From the NCBI GenBank assembly GCA_902783095.1, contig CACZPX010000156.1:1-6439 (forward strand): DNA of 6,439 nt. Reading direction: 5' to 3'. This DNA comes from an uncultured Lachnospiraceae bacterium. Lineage in GTDB: Bacteria > Bacillota > Clostridia > Lachnospirales > Lachnospiraceae. The notes beneath the pieces are model-generated. The model saw only the letters and a list, made by a program, of their open reading frames with translations. It did no database searches and had not been told where the DNA came from. Of this stretch, positions 1 to 4,921 are shown piece after piece. Each line of letters opens with the position of its first letter. Within the stretch, counting starts at the first letter, position 1. A program made the position numbers and the translations under genes.

Positions 1-590
1 CAGCAGTACAGGAACGGGCGCTGCACGTCGCCGTCCGGATAACCGGTGGGGTTTTCGGCCGGCGCGTTGGGATCGTCGGGGATGATATAGCCGCGGGTCC
101 GGACCAGTTCGGCCGCATCGGCAAAGGAGAGCGCGGCGTCTGACAGGTCCGCCGTTTCGATCTCTTCCGGCACCAGGCCGGGCGGGAGGGAATCCTGCAG
201 CACAAAGGAGCGGACGCGGATGCCGTCGCCGGTATGAAGGGCGGACAGATCGATCTCGCTGCCGCTGTACGGCCGCAGAAAGGCAAAGTCCCGCTCTTTT
301 AAGTACCCTTCGGACCGGGCGGCGACCAGGACCGGGCCGGCGTCGGTGCTGATGAACCAGCCGGTTTGCCAGTTGCCCTGAAAGGCCTCCGTTTCGCCAG
401 CGGATTCCGTGACGTCTGCGGATGGCGTTTCGTCGGACGTTTCGTCCGCGGCAGCTGCCGGCGTTTCGGGAGCCGTGCCCGCTGTTTCGGGGGCGGCGGA
501 AGGATCATGCTGCGCGGCGGGACTGCAGGCGCACAGGCACGACAGGATCAGGGACAGGGTCAGGATCATTAAAGACGTACGTTTTGCCAT
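1..590 (-). CDS. Lipoprotein of unknown function with T/E/P-rich linker (partial or ending at the edge)
   Basis: The frame reads from ATG at 590 to the left edge, giving 196 complete codons. The N-terminus MAKRTSLMILTLSLILSCLCAC is a typical type II signal peptide. The best lipobox is L19-C20-A21-C22, so Cys22 would be lipidated and the protein anchored outside the cytoplasmic membrane. Residues 23 to about 70 form a low-complexity Ala/Pro/Glu/Thr linker. Residues 72-196 look globular, with motifs such as NWQTGWF (73-79), GDGIRVRSFVLQDS (121-134) and a Pro-rich end. The GD-x-I-x-V pattern followed by a Ser/Pro turn loosely recalls small OB-fold lipoprotein domains of the DUF3221 type, but this is a weak resemblance and I assign no function. 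The ribosome site AAAGGAG (606-600) lies 9 nt before the ATG. The gene follows the ArsC-like gene on the same strand. The last two bases read TG on the minus strand, so the stop may be TGA just past the edge; otherwise the protein continues. Confidence 0.8.
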   Translation of the reverse strand, partial: MAKRTSLMILTLSLILSCLCACSPAAQHDPSAAPETAGTAPETPAAAADETSDETPSADVTESAGETEAFQGNWQTGWFISTDAGPVLVAARSEGYLKERDFAFLRPYSGSEIDLSALHTGDGIRVRSFVLQDSLPPGLVPEEIETADLSDAALSFADAAELVRTRGYIIPDDPNAPAENPTGYPDGDVQRPFLYC

Positions 591-611
591 AAGTCAAAGC
601 TCCTTTCACCT

Positions 612-653
612 ATAAAGACAACAACGGCGGTCCGCCGGTTACAGGCAGACCGC
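612..653 (-). terminator. Rho-independent terminator-like hairpin after the ArsC-like gene
   Basis: Read on the minus strand, GCGGTCTGCC (653-644) pairs with GGCGGACCGC (636-627) across a 7-nt loop, giving ten base pairs. A T-rich run TTGTTGTCTTT (624-614) follows. The one imperfect pair (647 with 633) is a G-U wobble in minus-strand RNA but a C-A mismatch in plus-strand RNA, so the structure fits minus-strand transcripts better. It starts about 9 nt after the ArsC-like stop codon. The U-run is interrupted by G and C, and the next gene's ribosome site begins only 6 nt later, so it may be a leaky terminator or an RNA-stabilising hairpin. Confidence 0.55.
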
Positions 654-661
654 GCGGGGCG

Positions 662-1012
662 TCACAGAAGTTTTTCGGCCCAGGCGGCCTCGTTAAAGCC
701 CACCAGGACAAACCCGTCCGCGATCAGCATGGGCCGTTTTACCAGCAGGCCGTCCGTGGCCAGCAGGGCAAACTGCTCCTCCTCGGACATCTGCGGCAGC
801 CGGTCCTTTAGCTGCAGCTCTTTGTATTTTAAGCCGCTGGTGTTGAAGAAGCGCTTTAACGGCAGGCCGCTTAAGGCATGCCAGGCCTTCAGTTCGTCCG
901 CCGTGGGGTTGTCGTCCTTAATGTGGCGGAAGGTGTAGGCGACGCCGTGGTCGTCCGCCCACTTCTGCGCGCGGTTGCTGGTGGAACAGCGGGGATAGCC
1001 TAAAAAGATCAT
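662..1012 (-). CDS. ArsC/Spx-family thioredoxin-fold protein
   Basis: The protein has 116 residues, the usual length for the arsenate reductase (ArsC)/Spx/YffB family. The active-site segment is Y6-P-R-C9-S-T-S12: the family's catalytic Cys is present, but the second position is Ser, giving CxxS rather than the CxxC redox switch of classical Spx. The C-terminal V91-K-R-P94 followed by G104-F-N matches the conserved cis-Pro region and the late Gly-Phe motif of the family. The start at 1012 is favoured over an upstream in-frame ATG at 1123 because the family fold begins at MIFLGYPRC and AGGAGG (1023-1018) sits 5 nt before it. Members of this clade are often annotated as arsenate reductase without proof; no ars genes are nearby. 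It may be a cytoplasmic glutathione/thiol-linked reductase or an RNA polymerase-binding Spx/MgsR-like regulator. The family call is firm, the function is not. Confidence 0.85.
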   Translation of the reverse strand: MIFLGYPRCSTSNRAQKWADDHGVAYTFRHIKDDNPTADELKAWHALSGLPLKRFFNTSGLKYKELQLKDRLPQMSEEEQFALLATDGLLVKRPMLIADGFVLVGFNEAAWAEKLL

Positions 1013-1047
1013 AAGAACCTCCTGTTGCGTGGTGATTGGCTGCCCTG

Positions 1048-1076
1048 AGCATAGCATGAAAGGCAAGCAGCCGCAA
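1048..1076 (-). promoter_or_regulatory. Candidate sigma-A promoter for the ArsC-like gene
   Basis: On the minus strand TTGCGG (1076-1071) and TATGCT (1053-1048) are separated by exactly 17 bp. A TG dinucleotide one base before the -10 gives it an extended -10 character. Transcription would begin near 1041, leaving a leader of about 29 nt that holds the AGGAGG site. The -35 is only a 3/6 match and the -10 a 4/6 match, so the call rests on spacing, the TG and position. Confidence 0.4.
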
Positions 1077-1137
1077 CGGAAGCCGGTAAATACGACAGGG
1101 AGCCTGCGGGGAAACAGCCGCAACGGCGGCCGGCAAA
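1068..1137. repeat. Imperfect 23-bp direct repeat in the divergent intergenic region
   Basis: Copies lie at 1068-1090 and 1115-1137, 47 bp start to start. Both begin CAGCCGCAACGG and both contain GCCGG followed by AAA. They differ at three positions (AA to CG in the middle, T to C near the end). The first copy covers the candidate -35 element of the ArsC-like gene. This could be a pair of operator sites or simply a local duplication. Confidence 0.5.
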
Positions 1138-1209
1138 GCGGCGGGATGCCGGCGTAGAACCGGCGGGGAGGCGGCCGCGGAGAATTCGCGTGTGATTTTA
1201 CGCAGGGTC

Positions 1210-1218
1210 TGCTATAAT
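1210..1218 (+). promoter_or_regulatory. Extended -10 promoter for the transglutaminase-like lipoprotein
   Basis: TGCTATAAT (1210-1218) is a perfect TATAAT with the TGn extension. No good -35 is visible at the usual distance: the best 17-bp candidate, GTGTGA at 1190-1195, matches 3/6, which extended -10 promoters can tolerate. The start of transcription would be near 1225, giving a leader of about 18 nt with GGAAAGG at its very 5' end. The box lies inside the upstream extension of the open frame, which rules against any start before 1243. Confidence 0.6.
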
Positions 1219-1242
1219 GGCCCGGAAAGGATAAATACGGTT

Positions 1243-2625
1243 ATGAGACGGACAGGACTTGTGATGATCATCGTGCTGGCGATGATGCTGCAGCTGGGCG
1301 GCTGCGCCGCCGCGGAGAGCGTACCCGCTGATACCGCAACGGCGGCAGAGGGTACGGCGTCGCTTCAGGAAAGGGAATCGACGGCAGACCGGGCTGAAAG
1401 CGGCACTCCGGAAACGCCGGAAGACCGGAACGAAAGCAGTGTACAGGAAACCCCGGCGCCGGAAGTGACGGAAACGGGAAAAGGTACAGACGCCGCCCCG
1501 TCGCAGACGGGAAGCGCGACACAGACGGAACGTCCCGCGGATGCGGAAAGTACGCCGCCCGGGGAGACAAAGGAAGCGGAGCCGGCGGCGCTGCCGCCGC
1601 GGTACGACCCCTGGGGCAAGCAGACGGCGGACGACCGGGACCCGGCGGACCGGCGCCCGGCCATGCGGCTGCCCTTCCGGCCGCATGTGCTCTCCGCGCT
1701 GCTGGCGGATCACTTTGGGGAAGCGTTCACACAGGATTTTTATGATTACTGCGACGCGGTACTTGCCGGCGCGGACGGGTTTGTGTGCCGGGAGCCCGAA
1801 CGGTGGTATCTGATCTCCGACCTGGCCCGCGTGTATTTTCCGCTTGGCGAGCTGGCACAGCCGGACCCGGAGCCGGCAGACGCCGCGGACCGGCCCGACG
1901 GCTGGATCGCGCTGAACTATGCGCTGCCGCGGGAGGACTTTTTGCGGGAGGCGGAACGCTTTCAGGCGCGCATTGCGTTCCTGCTGGCAAACGCGGACCT
2001 GCGCGAAGGCGACTCGGATCTGGAGATCGCGCTGAAGCTGTATACGTCGGAGAGCCTGCGCATCGCCTACGACTATGCCGCGGACGAGGGCGAGCCGGAG
2101 GGTTTTGCGCTCAGCCCCTACCGGGCGCTGACGGGGGATACCGGCATCTGCCAGGAGATCGCCGGCGCGTACGCCTACCTGCTGATGCAGGCGGGCGTGG
2201 AGGCCGTCACCTGCGGAACGCTTGCCAGGGATGCGTCCTTTGCGCACGAATGGACCCTGGTGCGCCTGAACGGGACGTACTTCCACGCGGACGTGACCTG
2301 GCAGCTGGACGCACCGTCCGGCCTGCGCCATTTCGGAGAGACGGACGCCGGCCGCGAGGCGGACAATCTGGATATTGAATATCTGAATATCGGCGAAATA
2401 AACGAGATCTGGCACCGGGATCTTCCGATGGAGGACGAGACCTTTGCGCCGCTTTGGCCGGCGTCCCGGTACCGGATCGAACACGAAGCGGGACGGATCC
2501 TCTGCCTTGACGAAGCGGACCCGGAAGACGCGGCCGGCGCGGAGGACTTCCGCACGGCGCGGGTCTTTGTTATGCCGGAGGAGGCGGACGATCAGAAAAG
2601 GATCGCGGAGACGCCGGGGGCGTGA
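1243..2625 (+). CDS. Secreted lipoprotein with transglutaminase-like domain
   Basis: The protein has 460 residues. The signal peptide (MRRTGLVMII then a hydrophobic run) ends in the lipobox L18-G-G-C21, so the mature protein is a membrane-anchored lipoprotein facing outward. Residues 22 to about 118 are a Thr/Glu/Pro/Ala-rich spacer. After a middle region (about 140-290) comes a transglutaminase-like core: G298-D-T-G-I-C303-Q-E, H335-E-W in AHEWTLVRLNG, and D350 in HADVTW. These supply the Cys-His-Asp triad of the papain-like transglutaminase/protease superfamily. Bacterial members usually act as extracytoplasmic cysteine proteases or in peptide or cell-wall processing; the substrate here is unknown. 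The frame is open back to 1192, but the TATAAT at 1213-1218 and the signal peptide pattern favour 1243. The ribosome site GGAAAGG (1224-1230) is 12 nt away, longer than usual. The C-terminal 50 residues are acidic and probably disordered. Confidence 0.85.
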   Translation: MRRTGLVMIIVLAMMLQLGGCAAAESVPADTATAAEGTASLQERESTADRAESGTPETPEDRNESSVQETPAPEVTETGKGTDAAPSQTGSATQTERPADAESTPPGETKEAEPAALPPRYDPWGKQTADDRDPADRRPAMRLPFRPHVLSALLADHFGEAFTQDFYDYCDAVLAGADGFVCREPERWYLISDLARVYFPLGELAQPDPEPADAADRPDGWIALNYALPREDFLREAERFQARIAFLLANADLREGDSDLEIALKLYTSESLRIAYDYAADEGEPEGFALSPYRALTGDTGICQEIAGAYAYLLMQAGVEAVTCGTLARDASFAHEWTLVRLNGTYFHADVTWQLDAPSGLRHFGETDAGREADNLDIEYLNIGEINEIWHRDLPMEDETFAPLWPASRYRIEHEAGRILCLDEADPEDAAGAEDFRTARVFVMPEEADDQKRIAETPGA

Positions 2626-2638
2626 CCCGCGGCCGACC

Positions 2639-2674
2639 AAAAAGAAAAAGTTTCCGGATCGGACGGATCCGGAA
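2639..2674 (-). terminator. Hairpin upstream of the kinase, terminator-like only on the minus strand
   Basis: TTCCGGATC (2652-2660) pairs perfectly with GATCCGGAA (2666-2674) around a 5-nt loop. An A-rich run, AAAAAGAAAAAG, lies just to the left. On the minus strand this becomes a stem followed by CTTTTTCTTTTT, the layout of an intrinsic terminator. On the plus strand no T-run follows, so it should not stop transcription coming from the lipoprotein gene. No minus-strand gene ends here, so it would act only on antisense transcripts, or serve as a leader hairpin 7 nt before the kinase ribosome site (AGAGG at 2682-2686). Confidence 0.45.
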
Positions 2675-2691
2675 CCGGAATAGAGGAAACC

Positions 2692-3813
2692 ATGGAAGAC
2701 AACCGGAAAATCTACAGAATGCTGATCATCAATCCGGGCTCCACCTCCACCAAGGTGAGCCTGTTCGACAATGAAACCTGTGTCTTTGAGCACAGCCTGT
2801 TTCACGACGCGCCGGAACTGTTAAAATACCCGCACGTGAACGCGCAGATGCCGTTTCGCTACGGCGTGATACTGGACATGCTAAAGGAGGAGGGCGTGGA
2901 CCCGGCCTCCATAGACGTGTTCGTGGGCCGCGGCGGCAGCGCGTATACGCAGCCCGGCGGCGTGACCGTGATCGACGAGCGGCTGAACGCGGACACGGTG
3001 GCGGCCGTGGGCGGCAGCGAGCACCCCGCCAAGCTGGGCGTGATGCTGGCCTGGCAGTTCGCAAAGGAGTACGGCCGGCCCGCCTACACTTTAAACCCCA
3101 CCAACGTGGACGAGTACTGCGACTATGCGCGGCTCACCGGCATAAAGGGCCTGTACCGCGTGTCGCACTCGCACGTATTGAACCAGAAGGCCGTGGCGCA
3201 GTTCCACGCGGAAAAGCTGGGGAAGCGCTACGAGGACTGCAATTTCATCGTGGGACACATTGACGGCGGCATCACCGTGAGCGCGCACGACCACGGGCGC
3301 ATGGTGGACGGCAACATGGGCGCGGACGGCGAAGGCGCCTTTACGCCCACCCGCATCGGCAGCGTGCCGGTGCTGCAGCTGTTGGACTATATCGAGGCGC
3401 ATTCCGTGGAGGAGGTGCGGCTGATGTGCTCGCGCGCGGGCGGCTTTGTGAGCCTGTTCGGCACCGCGGATTCGGACGTGATCCACGCGCAGGTGGAGGC
3501 CGGGGACAAAAAGGCCGTGCTGGTGTGGAACACGCTCATCTACCAGGTCTGCAAGATGATCGGCAGCATGAGCGCGGTGCTGTGCGGAAAGGTGGACGGC
3601 ATTCTGCTGACCGGCGGCCTGATGCGCTTTGACGATATTGTCGCCGGGATCAAGGAACGCTGCGGCTTTATCGCGCCCGTGAGCGTCTATCCCGGCGAGA
3701 TGGAACAGGAGGCCATGGCCTACGCGGTCTTAAAGGTGCTGCGCGGGCAGGAAACGGCCATGACCTACAGCGGAAAGCCCGTGTGGGACGGTTTCCCCGG
3801 GCTGGACCTGTAA
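2692..3813 (+). CDS. Butyrate kinase-family carboxylate kinase (divergent)
   Basis: The protein has 373 residues, slightly longer than typical butyrate kinases (about 355). It belongs to the acetate/butyrate kinase branch of the ASKHA fold, which converts acyl-phosphate + ADP to the free acid + ATP in the cytoplasm. Visible motifs: phosphate-1 loop N14-P-G-S-T-S-T-K21, V78-G-R-G-G, R156-V-S-H-S-H-V-L-N-Q-K-A-V-A, phosphate-2 segment G188-H-I-D-G-G-I-T195, D212-G-E-G, L306-T-G-G309 and V332-Y-P-G-E. It is closer to Buk than to AckA: NPGSTSTK, LNQKAVA and VYPGE are Buk hallmarks. Several usually conserved positions differ. HIDGGIT replaces the common HxGGGIS, and NPTNVDE replaces DPVVVDE. The start is supported by AGAGG (2682-2686) 5 nt upstream. 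The gene is followed after 23 nt by phosphate acetyltransferase, so the two act together. The true substrate (butyrate, acetate, propionate or a branched acid) cannot be read from the sequence, so I give no symbol. Confidence 0.9.
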   Translation: MEDNRKIYRMLIINPGSTSTKVSLFDNETCVFEHSLFHDAPELLKYPHVNAQMPFRYGVILDMLKEEGVDPASIDVFVGRGGSAYTQPGGVTVIDERLNADTVAAVGGSEHPAKLGVMLAWQFAKEYGRPAYTLNPTNVDEYCDYARLTGIKGLYRVSHSHVLNQKAVAQFHAEKLGKRYEDCNFIVGHIDGGITVSAHDHGRMVDGNMGADGEGAFTPTRIGSVPVLQLLDYIEAHSVEEVRLMCSRAGGFVSLFGTADSDVIHAQVEAGDKKAVLVWNTLIYQVCKMIGSMSAVLCGKVDGILLTGGLMRFDDIVAGIKERCGFIAPVSVYPGEMEQEAMAYAVLKVLRGQETAMTYSGKPVWDGFPGLDL

Positions 3814-3836
3814 CGGAATATAATAAGGAGAGAACC

Positions 3837-4832
3837 ATGACCATGCGCATGATGGAACGCGCAAAAGAGGCCGCGCGCGGCCTGTGCAGGACGATCGTCT
3901 TCCCGGAGGGGGACGAGCCCCGCACCGTGCAGGCGGCCGCGATCCTGCGGCGGGAGGGCCTGGCGCGGCCGGTGCTGTTGGGCGCGTCGGAAAAGATCCG
4001 CGAGACGGCGGCGCAGACCGGCGCCGATCTGACCGGCGTGGAAACGGCGGATCCCGAAACGGACGGCCGGGCGGCGGGCTACGCGGAAACGCTGTACCAA
4101 CTGAGAAAACACAGGGGACTCACGCCGGAGGAAGCGGCCGCGCAGGTGCGCGAGCCCATGGTCTTTGGCATGCTGATGGTAAAAGCGGGTGGCGCGGACG
4201 GCCTGGTGTCCGGCGCGGTGCACACCACCGGACAGATGCTGCGGCCGGCGCTGCAGATCATCCGGACAAAGCCGGGGACCGATATCGTCTCCTCCGCCTT
4301 TCTGATCGAATGCCCGGATAAAAGCCTGGGGCAGGACGGCCTGCTGCTGTACGCGGACTGCGTGGTGGTGCCGGACCCCACGGCAAGGGAGCTGGCGCAG
4401 ATCGCGGTCACCACGGCGGAAACGGCGCGCACGCTCTGCAGCGTGGAAGAGCCGCGGGTGGCGATGCTCTCGTTTTCCACCAAGGGCAGCGCGGAGCACG
4501 CGCTGGTCGCCAAAGTGCGGGAAGCCACCGCGCTGGCGCACGAACTGGCGCCAGACCTGCTGCTGGACGGAGAACTGCAGTTTGACGCGGCCCTGGTCCC
4601 GGAAGTCGGGGCGTCCAAGGCCCCGGGCAGTCCCGTGGCCGGCCGGGCAAACGTGCTGATCTTCCCGGATCTGCAGGCGGGCAACATCGGCTACAAGATC
4701 ACGCAGCGCATCGGAAAAGCGCAGGCCTTCGCGGTGCTGCAGGGGCTGGCAAAGCCCTGCAACGACCTGTCGCGCGGGTGCTCCGTGGAGGATATCGTCA
4801 ATACGGCCGTGCTCACGGCGCTGCAGGCCTGA
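3837..4832 (+). CDS. pta: Phosphate acetyltransferase
   Basis: The protein has 331 residues, the standard length of the short clostridial/archaeal-type Pta without the extra N-terminal domains of the E. coli enzyme. It exchanges CoA for phosphate on acetyl-CoA to give acetyl phosphate. Motifs in order: I20-V-F-P-E-G25 near the N-terminus, A120-D-G-L-V-S-G-A-V-H-T-T-G132, M210-L-S-F-S-T-K-G-S-A, D244-G-E-L-Q-F-D-A-A, K261-A-P-G-S-P-V-A-G-R-A-N-V, F276-P-D-L-Q-A-G-N-I-G-Y-K, and N309-D-L-S-R-G-C-S-V-E-D319. The last holds counterparts of the Ser, Arg and Asp (309, 310, 316) reported in the Methanosarcina thermophila active site. The motif set fits acetyl rather than butyryl (Ptb) transferase. 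AAGGAG (3825-3830), 6 nt before the ATG at 3837, decides the start over an in-frame ATG at 3783 lying inside the kinase gene. The gene forms an operon with the preceding kinase. Confidence 0.95.
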   Translation: MTMRMMERAKEAARGLCRTIVFPEGDEPRTVQAAAILRREGLARPVLLGASEKIRETAAQTGADLTGVETADPETDGRAAGYAETLYQLRKHRGLTPEEAAAQVREPMVFGMLMVKAGGADGLVSGAVHTTGQMLRPALQIIRTKPGTDIVSSAFLIECPDKSLGQDGLLLYADCVVVPDPTARELAQIAVTTAETARTLCSVEEPRVAMLSFSTKGSAEHALVAKVREATALAHELAPDLLLDGELQFDAALVPEVGASKAPGSPVAGRANVLIFPDLQAGNIGYKITQRIGKAQAFAVLQGLAKPCNDLSRGCSVEDIVNTAVLTALQA

Positions 4833-4847
4833 GCGCCTGAAAGGCGC
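4833..4847 (+). other. Small GC hairpin directly after the pta stop codon
   Basis: GCGCCT (4833-4838) pairs with AGGCGC (4842-4847) around a GAA loop, immediately after the TGA of pta. No T-run follows (the next bases are GCGGGCGG), so it is not a convincing intrinsic terminator. A role in protecting the 3' end of the kinase-pta mRNA is possible. Confidence 0.35.
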
Positions 4848-4865
4848 GCGGGCGGCGCGGATAAA
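4837..4865 (+). promoter_or_regulatory. Weak candidate promoter for the UvrA-like gene
   Basis: CTGAAA (4837-4842) and GATAAA (4860-4865) each match the sigma-A boxes at 4 of 6 positions and are 17 bp apart. The predicted start near 4872 would give a leader of about 50 nt beginning with the second hairpin. The boxes overlap the first hairpin, and the match could be chance. Confidence 0.2.
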
Positions 4866-4869
4866 ACGC

Positions 4870-4895
4870 TTTTGCCGCGGATGCGCGCGGCAGAA
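4870..4895 (+). other. Stem-loop in the leader of the UvrA-like gene
   Basis: TTTTGCCGCG (4870-4879) pairs with CGCGGCAGAA (4886-4895) around a 6-nt loop. The pair 4872-4893 is a U-G wobble in plus-strand RNA but an A-C mismatch in minus-strand RNA, so the structure fits plus-strand transcripts. AAACC follows instead of a T-run, so it is not a standard terminator. It ends 13 nt before the weak ribosome site of the UvrA-like gene. Confidence 0.4.
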
Positions 4896-4921
4896 AAACC
4901 ATAAAACCAGAGAGACCGAAC

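Noticed and set aside
299..508. Small minus-strand frame inside the first lipoprotein gene
   Set aside because: It is out of frame with the signal peptide and lipobox reading, and is Pro/Arg-rich with no ribosome site.
1013..1123. N-terminal extension of the ArsC-like protein from an upstream ATG at 1123
   Set aside because: The family fold starts at the ATG at 1012, which has AGGAGG 5 nt before it. The extension overlaps the candidate promoter.
1198..2805. A 535-codon open frame on the minus strand covering the transglutaminase-like gene
   Set aside because: It is Arg-rich, without a recognisable domain. It mirrors a plus-strand gene with a signal peptide, catalytic triad and promoter. Long antisense frames are expected in GC-rich coding DNA.
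3819..3824. A perfect TATAAT between the kinase and pta
   Set aside because: No -35 or TGn extension is present (CCCGGG at the -35 position), and the start would fall within the pta ribosome site AAGGAG. It most likely reflects AT-rich spacer sequence.
4872..4905. TTGCCG and CATAAA as a promoter for the UvrA-like gene
   Set aside because: The spacer would be 22 bp, too long for a sigma-A promoter.
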